The notes beneath the pieces are model-generated. The model saw only the letters and a program-made list of their open reading frames with translations. It made no database searches and was not told the origin of the DNA. From Anthonomus grandis grandis (Eukaryota; Arthropoda; Insecta; Coleoptera; Curculionidae), in assembly GCF_022605725.1 (NCBI RefSeq), contig NC_065547.1:19385167-19449166 (forward strand): a stretch of 64,000 nt of DNA, in the 5' to 3' direction. Positions 54,483 through 64,000 of this stretch are shown here, one piece after another. The stretch's first letter is position 1, and every line of letters starts with the position of its first letter. The position numbers and the translations under genes are program-made.

Positions 54483-56216
54483 TTGGTCACGGGCAGAATC
54501 AATACTTGCGAGAATGAAATTAAAATATTAATAGGAAAAGGTGTAATTAATCCATGTAAAAGGAAGAAAGGAGATTTTTTATCTCCTTTTTTTCTTAGGA
54601 AAAAACCCGATGATACATTTAGGTTTATTTTAAACTTGAAAAATTTAAATCAGTACATAACACCACCACATTTTAAATTAGAAGATTATAGGATGGTCAA
54701 AAGTGTATTGTATGAAAACTCATATATGGCAGTCCTAGACTTGAAGACGCATATTTTTCAATTCCTATTGCCAAAACACACAGAAAATTCCTAAGGTTTA
54801 TTTTTAAGGGTGTGGTGTATGAATTTACATGTCTCTGTTTTGGTTTAAACATTGCTCCTTATCTTTTCACCAAAATTTTAAAACCAGTTATTCACTACTT
54901 AAGACTCCAAGGCATTTTATCAGTAATTTATTTAGACGACATTTTTGATCCTTGGAAACACGTTCAATGAATGTTCTAAAAACGCTATGACGAAGTTATT
55001 ATTTGAGAGCTTGGGTTTTCATATAAATCTTGAAAAAAGTAAAATAACACCATCACACACCTGGAAATATTTAGGGTTTGTTTTTAACTCAGTAGAAATG
55101 TCAATGACATTACCATTAGAAAAGAGGATAAACATAATTAAATTATTAAACTCAATAATAAAAAGGAAAATGTGTCGAATCCGCGAATTTGCAAAAATGT
55201 TGGGTACATTAATATCCGCATGTCCAGCTGTAAAGTATAGTTGGCTGCACACAAAAACATTTGAACGACATAAATATCTATATTTGAAAAAAGAGGGGGG
55301 GGACTATAATAAGTATATGCCTATCTCTTCAACCTTACATACTGAATTCAACTGGTGGATAAAAACATTAAAAAATAACTCCAAAATTTTTCTTTATTCG
55401 AATAAGTTTATAATCGAAATTTTCACAGATGCATCTCCATCTGGTTGGGGAGCATTCGCTTACGGTGAACGCACACACGGCCTTTGGACAGAACATCAGG
55501 CAACAGCCCACATAAATTTCTTGGAACTTTTAGCTGCTTGGAATGGGTTAAAATCTTTCGCAAAAAATTACACAAATTGTTGCATTTTACTTCGATTAGA
55601 CAACACTACCGCCATGCATTATAATAATCGCATGGGAGGAGTAAGATACAGACATTTAAATGCAATTACCTATCAAATTTGGCAATGGTGTGAAGAACGA
55701 GACATTTTCGTATGTGCTTCTTACATTAATAGTAAAAATAATGTGGAGGCTGACAAAGTGTCGAGATCCACGCCTAATGAAACTGAATATTCTCTAAATA
55801 TTGATGTTTTTAATATGATTAAATCAAAATTAGGAACACCCAAAATAGACCTTTTTGCATCACAATTAAACGCAAAATGCCCAAAATATATTTCATGGCA
55901 CAAAGATCCCGACTCTCTAGCAGTGGACGCCTTCACCATATCATGGGAAAGTTATTTCTTTTACGCTTTTCCGCCATTTTCTTTAATACCTCGAGTTCTA
56001 AATAAAATAATTACAGACAGAGCTACAGGATTGTTAGTTGTCCCATATTGGCCGTCCCAAGCGTGGTACCCTTTATATCGCCGATTATTAATTTCGGACT
56101 TAATTTTTTTGAAACCATCTGATAATCTACTTCTATCGCCTTTTAGAGAGCCTCACCCCATGAGCTCGAGCCTTACCCTGGCTGTTGGGAAACTCTACGG
56201 TAAGCCTTTCGCTTAA
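54483..56216 (+). pseudogene. pol: DIRS reverse transcriptase and RNase H
   Basis: RT: IGKGVINPC, FLSPFFLRKKPDDTFRFIL, then shifts near 54750 and 54800. RFIFKGVVYEFTCLCFGL and VIYLDDIF (54918-54945) carry the catalytic Asp pair. The frame 54945-56216 is open: WKYLGFVF, then RNase H IFTDASPSGWGAFAYG (about 55420), FLELLAAWNGL, LDNTTAMHY and EADKVSR. The C-terminal part (DLFASQLNAKCPKY) is typical of DIRS and merges with the recombinase region. Confidence 0.88.
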
Positions 56217-56320
56217 GAAATATACCGGATTGCGCAGTATCAACTCTTATAGCATCATTAAGTGTAAACACCAGGAAGCAATACAACACAACTTATGTAA
56301 GCTGGTGGCAATGGTGCAAT

Positions 56321-57001
56321 ATGGAAGGTATCTCTCATTTTCAACCTACATCTCACAATATTTTAGGATTTTTACAAAAGCAATTTGAAAAAGGTGCCTC
56401 GTATGCTACTCTCAACACACATAGATCGGCCTTCGCCTTACTTTTTTCTTTTCCAAATGAACAAAATTTACTAATAAAAAGGTATCTAAGGGGAGTTTTC
56501 AAAATAAGACCGACATTTCCAAAATACAAAAATACTTGGGATCCCAGCATAGTCTTGGGTTACCTAGAAACACAACTAACCTCATCTCTACCTCTCCCTA
56601 AATTAACATTAAAATTAGTTACGTTACTCGCTCTTACTACAGCACAAAGAGTGCAAACTCTCACAAAAATTAATCTCAAAAACATCGATATACAGGGAAA
56701 TGAAAAAGTTAATATATATATAACCGAAATAATAAAAACATCAGCACCCAACAGAAACCAGCCACTACTCTCATTTTCATTCTTTCGAGAAAAACCGGAA
56801 ATCTGCGTGGCAACCACACTTTTGCGCTATCTGGAAGTGACATCGCCTTTCCGAACAGAGGCGAATCAACAACTCTTACTTACCTTTAAAAAACCTCTGC
56901 ATCCAGCTTCCTCTCAGACTGTAAGTCGGTGGATTAAGACCGTCTTGCAACAAAGTGGTATATCTAACCTCCCACCCTTCCCAATTTTTATTTTTTTTTG
57001 A
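56321..57001 (+). pseudogene. DIRS tyrosine recombinase, C-terminally truncated
   Basis: The N-terminal SAM-like domain (FLQKQFEKGASYATLNTHRSAF) and the start of the catalytic domain, with its first arginine in LALTTAQRVQTLTKI, are present, then LLLTFKKP and VSRWIKTVLQQSGIS. The frame ends in SNLPPFPIFIFF. The His-x-x-Arg box and the nucleophilic Tyr are absent; instead an (AATAATA)-rich run leads directly into the right terminal repeat. This copy should not integrate by itself. Confidence 0.82.
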
Positions 57002-57062
57002 TTAAATAACAATAATAATAACAATAATATACCCCAATCGATCTAAGCACAACTTATAATGA

Positions 57063-57202
57063 CAAAGCCTAGAGACGACCGAACGGAAGGAACGCAGGTA
57101 AAGGGAGATACAGGGCCGGCCAAAAAAGTTTTCTTTTAACGTTGTGGTCCTGAGCACTGACGTGGATATACTACAATGTGTTATATATTGGAAACCAAAT
57201 GT
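57063..57202 (-). repeat. Right inverted terminal repeat of DIRS
   Basis: CAAAGCCTAGAGACGACCGA at 57063 to CCAAATGT at 57202, complementary to the left repeat. Confidence 0.93.
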
Positions 57203-58235
57203 TCATATAATTTGGATTGAACTTCCTTAAGGTAAGTCGTTTAATCCGTTAATAATAAAGCTTTTAAATCTTTACTCATAGATTCTATCTGACTGCATTG
57301 ATTTTGTGAGTTAAATCTTCTCGAGATTCTTCAATACGATCTTCATGTTATAATTGACCAATGGCTGAATACACTGTTTTTTTTTTAGTAGTGTAATGCA
57401 GTGTACCAATACTTGGGCCGAATCTCATAAAGGGTCAGCTATTTTGAGTATTAATAGGCTTTCCAAGATCCTGTACTAAGGATGATAAGGCTCATGCAAT
57501 CTGTCTTTGGAAATTTACCAGGCTCATATCTTTATTTATATGTGCTATAGACGTAATATTGACAACCTCGGGATTTCTATCCGGAGAGTTAAATTGCACA
57601 TTAGAGACTTCTTGGTATTTGGAGTTTATTTTGATACTTTGTTGGTTTCTCTATAAATTGCCACCTTGAAGCAATTTTCGAAAAAAGGTCGAAAGATTTA
57701 TAATCTTTGCGATGTGGATTTTTACCAAAAATCTAAAGGTATCTGAGAAGTGCTTTTATCAATGTTCTCGTTATTTATAAAGTAGAAGTCAGGTAAAGGA
57801 GTTGTAACTCACTGGATATAACCTTTTCTAGCGACACTTGCCGATGCACGCAGGTTACGGCCTCTGTCGCCACTTCTGACTGAATGTGATACACATATGT
57901 CTTCTTCAGGTGAGGAAAAAGATGAAATAATTCTACGCCTACGGTTCTACCAATACCAGAATAATTTTTACACCTGGTCTTAAAGCAATTTTCGGAGGAG
58001 CTTGAACGACTGCGATGTTTTGATTGTCTACCGGAACAAAACCGACATCGCTGTCTACGATTGTTCCTTATCTGTTTCTAATATTAAATAAAGCTTTAAT
58101 AACTTACATACAAGGTGTTAATAAATCTAATTCCTCCGAACTAATATCACTTGAACTGAGGTCTGAGCAACTCTTTCTTTTTCCCATCATGAACAACACA
58201 AACGCGATATACTCCAAGTAATTATCACGCCCTAA
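57203..58235 (-). pseudogene. Possible gag-like remnant, Arg/Ser-rich
   Basis: On the minus strand MGKRKSCSDLSSSDISSEEL begins at about 58187. An AG acceptor near 58080 may end an intron. RS-rich and basic blocks follow in alternating frames (SKHRSRSSSSEN; VRSGDRGRNLRASASVARK), and later SPDRNPEVVNIT. This recalls the RS-rich N-terminus of DIRS or other retroelement gag proteins. Too decayed for a firm call. Confidence 0.3.
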
Positions 58236-58772
58236 CCCGGAACGGTGGCGATGATCGACATTTTTACCGATAGAGAAAACGTCTTAACGCGTTAAGCACA
58301 AGAATCCGAATGAGTGACCGTGAAATGGGTGCACCACTGCGAGGGGTGGCTCTTTTTTAAGCCTTTAAAATCTTGTGCGTATTAAGTACAACGTAGTTAA
58401 ATCACGTAGTATCAGATCCGGACTACATAGTAAAACGTCTTGTCAGAAATAAAGTGCTTTGCACATACTTTATTCAGGTAGCGCCACCTATTGATTGGGC
58501 TTATTAATACAACGTATGCCGTGGCGATGGTTGCAGATGTGAATTGGGCTGATCTTATGCTGAACAGCTGCGAAGGTGGTAATTGACAATGATATAGTGG
58601 GTGTGTGGCTTTGGTTTTTTTGTTGTTTTGATGCTCTGTGCTAAATAATAATTAAGGTATGTAATAAGTATAAATTAAGTTCATCTTAGATGTTTAATAA
58701 ACTAGAAGTGTTTCTTAATACTGTGTTTTTGTTTGACTCGCCATCCGTCCTAAAATTCCATCATATCCAATA
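58236..58772 (+). repeat. Region holding the Copia 5' LTR (start not located)
   Basis: The LTR must end just before the primer site at 58773. TATAAATT (58669) and AATAAA (58696) are plausible promoter and polyadenylation signals. The 3' LTR is outside the window, so the left border cannot be set. Confidence 0.35.
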
Positions 58773-58788
58773 GGTTATGGCCTCAGAC
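58773..58788 (+). other. Copia primer-binding site (initiator Met-tRNA type)
   Basis: GGTTATGGCCTCAGAC resembles the Copia primer site GGTTATGGGCCCAG, which pairs with an internal half-molecule of initiator methionine tRNA. It is followed by a leader of about 1.15 kb before gag-pol. Confidence 0.7.
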
Positions 58789-59940
58789 CACGCTTAGCAC
58801 TGAGAATATTTTTTTTTAATTAAAGAAAAAAAAGGATGGGCAGAGTTAAACATAGTTCATACCTATTCTAGAAGGTTAGACGAAAATTTATAGTTTTTAG
58901 AATAAAAAGTTATTTTCTTTTATGTCTAAAAATAGAACATAAGTTCTCCAAGAAAAGTGTGAGGTTAAAAACATAGTTGTGAAACATAGATGTTTTTGCA
59001 GAAAGTTAAAAAAAAAATTCTCATATTCTATCGTTAATTGGTGGTTTAGTTTTACTTTATGTATCAATAAAGTAAAATAACGATAGTGGGTTGCACAAAA
59101 GAGAGAATTTTCAAAATCTTTAAGAAGAAATGATTAAAATAATGTTTTAATAAAAACAAAAATTGTTGATGAATTGACATGCAAAAGATATAGTTTATTT
59201 TATTAAGTGGCTTATAGAAATTGGGATGTAAATTGTTAGATGTAAATGCAATTTACATACTATATCCATAGATGTTTTTAGAAGTAGAAGTTTAGATATC
59301 GATTGGTTGAAGTAAATAAAACTTACCACATACTATTATGTGTATAGACTTGTAGATGTAGATGCACAGCCCCTTTACTACTAAATTAAAATAAAGATGG
59401 CTGTGGTAGATGTTTCAAGAAGTTTAGATAGTAAATTGTTCGAAGTAAACGCAATTTAAAAAACTATATCTAGTATTTTAAAAAAAATGAAACAAAAGTT
59501 TTAATTTTATTTTACAAATAGAGTATTGAGCATTGCATATTTAGTTATATATTTTTTTTTAAAGTATGACATGAGTATGTAAATGGATAGTTATTGTAAA
59601 ATGAATAAATAAAAATAATCGTTTTCATGGTGAAATCTGTGGTACAGAAAGTAGCTTTGATTCGATTACACAGTTGTTATTTCGAGCGTTCAGCTAATGT
59701 GTTACATGTGCCCGTACGGCCTTTTTCAAATGTTTCGTATGCTGTGCTACGTTACTGGGTAAGAAGGTGTGCGTGTTGCATATTGGTGTACGTAAAAATA
59801 ACGACTGATTTCAAATCTTTTATGACTTGCTGTGCGATCATAACGGATGAGAAATAATTACCTCAAAATAAGTTTGGTATTTTTTTTTTCTTAGATTGTA
59901 GAAGATAAGAGAAAAAAAAAAAAAAAAGAAAGAATAAATC
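58789..59940 (+). other. Copia 5' leader with imperfect repeats
   Basis: Non-coding. Units around TAGATGTAAATGCAATTTAC...ATAGATGTTTTTAGAAG recur in diverged form at about 59230, 59300 and 59420. A pyrimidine-rich TTTTTTTTTCTTAG (59880-59894) looks like a splice acceptor, so a leader intron is possible. Confidence 0.45.
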
Positions 59941-62900
59941 ATGAGTGGAAATGCAGAGCAACCAACACTCGATGGCAATGAGGTAATTCAAACTGATACT
60001 CCAATAAACCTGACAGTTGGCCAAATAAATGCAGGTAAAATTTTTTTTTGATGAGTAAACAATTTAATAGACGTATGGATATGAATTTAATTCATATGTT
60101 TGTATAAAATCCAAACTTTATAGATGAAATTGTTTACTGTCCTTTTTAGAGCAAGGAGTGTCTGTAAGCTCTGTCATGTCACTCGCTACTAATACAACCA
60201 CCGTAGCCACAACATCAACAGCCACAACAGAGTCAACTGCAGACCAAGAGGCTACAGAGACTCTACATAGAAGTTCTACCAGCTCAGAAATGTTTAAGTT
60301 GCTGCAAATGCAAAGGCAGAACTTAGAGTTACAAAATAAAAGTATAGAATCAATGAAAATCCTGCTGGAGCATGTCCGGATGGTTTCAGAAAATTTTCTA
60401 GAAGCCGAAAGATTCAGAATAACAAATAGAGGACAGAGCCGTATGGAGAGTTCATCTAGAGTAGAAGAAATACGACCACAAGTGACTGATGAAGTTCTTG
60501 ACCAAAATATTACACAACTAGATGTCACAAAAGTCTTAAGTCAATCATTAACAACATTAAAGGAAACTTTAGATTCAAATAAAAAGTCGCAAAATTATCA
60601 TGTTAAAAGAAATTACATTTTAACTCAAAAGGGTGACATAAATATCTGGTTTGATAAACTTAAATCAGATTTGAATTCTAAAGAGTTGTTAGATGTAATA
60701 GATGGAACTGTAGAAGGTCCAGTTAATATAGATGAACAAACTTCTCTGAAGAGAAAACAAATAGTAAGAGAAATTATTACTGGTCATATAGATGATAAGT
60801 ACTACAAGAAGATTCTTAACACACAAGATCCCAGAGAAATTATTGAAATGCTAAAAGAATCTAAACGTGTTGAGAAAAATGTAACACATTCATCAGTCAG
60901 AGCAAAATTATACAGTATAAGATTGCAGAAAAATGAGAAAGTAGAAGAATTTTGTAATAAATTTGATAGCATTATAACTGAATATGAAGCTTGTGTAAAT
61001 GCTGTCCCTCTAGAAGATGAAGAAAAGAGGTCTGCTTTTTATCAAGCTGTTTGTGATGCAGTTCCAGAGATCAGGGCATCTGATGTAACATATAGAAGAG
61101 TCACAAAGAAAAACATGACTTTAGAAGAGTTAAAAGCCACTTTATTGGAACTAGAAGCAGAAAGACAGTCTGGAAGTAATAAAAATTATCAGCAAGATGT
61201 AGTAGTACATCAAGCAAAACGATTTAAATCTGACAAAGAAAATGAATTAAAATGCTTCAGATGTAATAAAAATTATCATTTTCAAAATGATTGCCCATTG
61301 AAAGACACTAACCAATGGTTTTGTTATAAATGCAAACAGATAACAAATCATAATGGAAAAACATGTTTTCAATTTAATGCTGGTACGTCCAATAGAGGAT
61401 TGATGAAGAAGCAAAACTTCACAACTGATAGAGGTAGAGTTAGAGGCAATGGTAGAGCTACGTTCCGAGGAAACTTTAGAGGCAGAGCTAGAGGCAATTT
61501 TAGAGGTCGAGGGAACTTGAAAATAAAGCAAAAAGAAGGGGACAAGATACCAAACGCAAACAACACAGGTACACATTTAACTATTAATGATAACACTAAC
61601 AACATTACATTTATTGCGGACTCAGGAGCAACTGAGCATATTATTAACAAAAGCTTAATTTTAAGTAATTTTGAACATTGTACAGGTGAGGTAATAAAAA
61701 GTGCAAATAAAAATAAATCAGCTGATATAGAGATAGATGGCAAAGGTGACTTGTATTTAAAATCAAAATTAAGTGTAATAAAATTAACTAATGTATTGTC
61801 GGCTGAAAACATAGCTAATAATTTAATATCTTTAAGACGTTTCGCTGATGCAGGTTTAGGCATATATTTAGATGATGATAAGTTAGAAATTTTTGAGAAA
61901 GAAACTGGTGAAAAATATCTAACAGGTAAATATGTTAAACCAAATTGGCTCATAACTTTAGAGGTAAAATCTAATATAGACGATGCAATATCTGATTATA
62001 CAACATACTCATGTATTGCTGAAATTGTGTCTCTAGATGAGTTTCCTGAACAATCTCATACAATTTTAAATGATATAGATGATGCACAAGTGCAAAAGAC
62101 GGAGGGAGAAAATCGAGATTCCTTAAATTTAAATTCGTCTGAGATTGGGAGGGAGATTCAAAAAGAGAAACTCATAGAGGACGATGTAAACAGCAACAAA
62201 ATAGATAAATGCACAGATTTCATGTTAGATGAACACATATTGAATAGAAAGATTTTAGATTTAAATTCAACTAATGCCATAGAAGAATTTAATAATATTA
62301 AATCTACTGAGTGGAAGACACAACATGTTAACAAAACATTAAAATTAGATGAAGGCATGTTATGGCACATAAGATTAGGGCATCCTAGTTTGAATTATTT
62401 AAAAGAATTAAAGAAGTCTAACGAAATGTTGAAAAATATAAAATTTGATGAAAATATTTTACAATGTGAAACATGTATTTTAGCTAAAATGGAAAAATTA
62501 CCTTTTAAAGAAAATAGAGTACGAGCAGATAGACCATTACATACTATTCATGTAGATACTATGGGAAAATTTAAAATAACTTCGTTCCCAGGTAGTTTTC
62601 AGTATATGATAGTATTTATAGATGATTATTCGAGGTTTGCTAAAATATATTCCATTAAAAATAAAAATGAAGCAGGAAGTAAGTTAGAAGAGTTTATTAA
62701 AACAGTTAGAAATTTAAGAGATACAAATGAAAAGGTTTGTTATATAAGAACAGATAATGCAAAAGAGTTTGTTGGTGGTGAGTTTACAGATGTAATGAAA
62801 AAAGAATCTATAGAGGGAGATTATGCACCTCCATATACACCAGAGTTAAATGGGGTTGCAGAACGATTTAATAAAACTATACAGCACAAAATAACAGCCT

Positions 62901-64000
62901 TGTTAATTGACTCAGGATTGCCAAAAACATTTTGGATCCTTGCCGCTGAAACAGCTGTGAATATGTATAACAGAACACCACATAAAACCAACAAATTTGA
63001 ACCACCAATAAATAAACTCAACCCGAAACTCAATACACACTTTGACAAAATAAAAAGATTTGGTTGTTTAGCTTATGCAAAACTTCCTATGGTTGAAACA
63101 AAGTTTTCTGAGAAAGCCATAAAAGCAATATTAGTTGGTTACTCACGAACAGGATACACCCTGTGGGAACCAAGTTCTGGCAAATTTCTAAACTCGAGGC
63201 ATGTAAGGTTTAATGAAAAATTAGTGTGCAAAGATGTGAGTACAACTAAAAATACTAAAGTTATAGAAGTAGAAGAAGAAGACAAGTTAGATGTAGATGG
63301 AAAAGAGGCTGAGTTAGATGTTGAGGAAGAATCAGAAAATACTGACAAGAGTTTATCAAACAAAAAGGCTAAAAGAGGTAGACCTAACAAGCATAATTTA
63401 GAAGTTAATGCACAAAATGAGGTTTCTTCAAAGAAAATGAGAATCTCTTTAAGAAAAGCAAAATCCAACAAAGATGATAACTTTGTATATGCCACAATAA
63501 CTAAAGAGGTAGAAACATTTAAAGTAGATGATGAAATAAGACATGCCATGCTAGCTTCAATCAACAAAGACCCTCAAAATTATAATGAAGCAATGTCAAG
63601 TGAGGAGAGAGTTGAATGGAACGCAGCAACAAAAGAAGAAATAAGATCTATAGAAAGGAATAATGTCTTTGAGATTGTTGATCGACCTGAAAACATAAAA
63701 GTTTTAGATTCTAGATGGGTTTTTCTTAAAAAGACGGGCAAAGAGGGAAATGTTATATACAAAGGTAGATTAGTTATCAAAGGATTTCAAGATAAAAATG
63801 ATTATGAAATTTCAGAAACATATGCACCTGTATCAGGACTTCCATTAGTAAGGTCAGCTTTATCAATAATTAATAAAGAAAATCTAGATGCAAAACAATC
63901 TGATGTTAAAACTGCCTTCTTAAATGGTGAACTAAAAGATCCCATTTATATGGAAATTCCTGAAGGTTATGTATGTAACTTAGAAGTTAAAAAGACCAAA
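59941..64000 (+). CDS. gag-pol: Copia gag-pol polyprotein with one intron, continues past the window
   Basis: Exon 1 is 59941-60034 (MSGNAEQPTLDGNE); the intron is 60035-60149 (GTAAAA...CTTTTTAG, 115 nt). Exon 2, from 60150, joins in frame and stays open to the last base of the window. Gag: a Ser/Thr-rich N-terminus, a core with CNKFDSIITEYE and zinc knuckles CFRCNKNYHFQNDC and CYKCKQITNHNGKTC (61255-61375), then an RGRARGNFRGRG-rich tract. Protease: IADSGATEHII (61614). Integrase: WHIRLGHPSL...CETC zinc domain (62362-62475), HVDTMGK, RTDNAKEF and NGVAERFNK. RT: WVFLKKTGKEG, RLVIKGFQ and motif A SDVKTAFLNGEL (63898-63935). The catalytic YVDD and RNase H lie beyond 64000. No stop or shift found. 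Confidence 0.92.

Larger units (their letters stand above)
52871..57202 (+). mobile_element. DIRS-type tyrosine-recombinase retrotransposon
   Basis: Ends in inverted repeats of 140 bp instead of LTRs: ACATTTGGTTTCCAATATAT at 52871 and its complement ending at 57202. Between them lie a spliced gag, RT, RNase H and a tyrosine recombinase, the DIRS order. It lacks a DDE integrase; DIRS elements integrate by recombinase. Confidence 0.92.

Noticed and set aside
60118..63780. Several minus-strand ORFs across the Copia element
   Set aside because: They are opposite a continuous gag-pol frame with clear motifs and show only Ser/Leu-rich antisense composition.
1..64000. A host gene or tRNA/rRNA gene anywhere in the window
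   Set aside because: I looked for cloverleaf-type A/B boxes and conserved host proteins and found none that I could support; the dUTPase piece lies inside the Maverick.

Overview
The window is an AT-rich stretch of arthropod (most likely insect) DNA made almost wholly of transposable elements, many nested in one another. I recognise no ordinary single-copy host gene. The assignment to insects rests on the element types (errantivirus-like Gypsy, BEL/Pao, Copia, P element, Penelope-like, DIRS, LOA/I-type and CR1-type LINEs, Maverick/Polinton); the order cannot be fixed from this sequence.

Layout. 1-2977: the 3' part of a BEL/Pao retrotransposon and its 3' LTR, inserted in a decayed env-bearing Gypsy element (2978 to about 6280). 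6280-11800: mostly AT-rich non-coding DNA with a 140-bp tandem array and a DDE (IS630/Tc1-like) transposase remnant. 11800-17220: a second decayed errantivirus-like element (gag, pol, env). 17432-20127: a broken ORF of a transposon-associated family with a CGGQNR motif, split by a 627-bp inverted-repeat element.

20553-48241: a Maverick/Polinton (virus-like DNA transposon), inserted inside a P-element transposase gene whose two halves lie at about 20475-20550 and 48248-49259. It carries remnants of dUTPase (with an intron), protein-primed DNA polymerase B, a nuclease-like ORF, the C-terminus of a major capsid protein, adenovirus-type protease, a phospholipase-A2-like capsid protein, FtsK/HerA-type packaging ATPase, a DUF8207-like protein and small ORFs. 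Nearly all are broken. At least five later insertions lie inside it: a young LTR retrotransposon lacking its RT (30310-34403), an intron-bearing DDE transposase (34578-35940), a LOA/I-type LINE (36126 to about 38077) joined to a second transposase end, an unidentified segment splitting the protease gene, and a CR1-type LINE (43463-48134) in the right terminal repeat.

49300-52306: a Penelope-like element and a possible piggyBac scrap. 52871-57202: a DIRS retrotransposon with 140-bp inverted termini, a spliced gag gene and a truncated tyrosine recombinase. 57203-58770: poorly recognisable DNA. 58773-64000: a Copia element with an initiator-tRNA-type primer site, a short intron in gag and a long uninterrupted gag-pol frame leaving the window; it is the most intact coding unit here.

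The genes do not form one pathway. Each belongs to its own element, and the nesting order gives a relative history: P element, then Maverick, then the retrotransposons and DNA transposons inside the Maverick.
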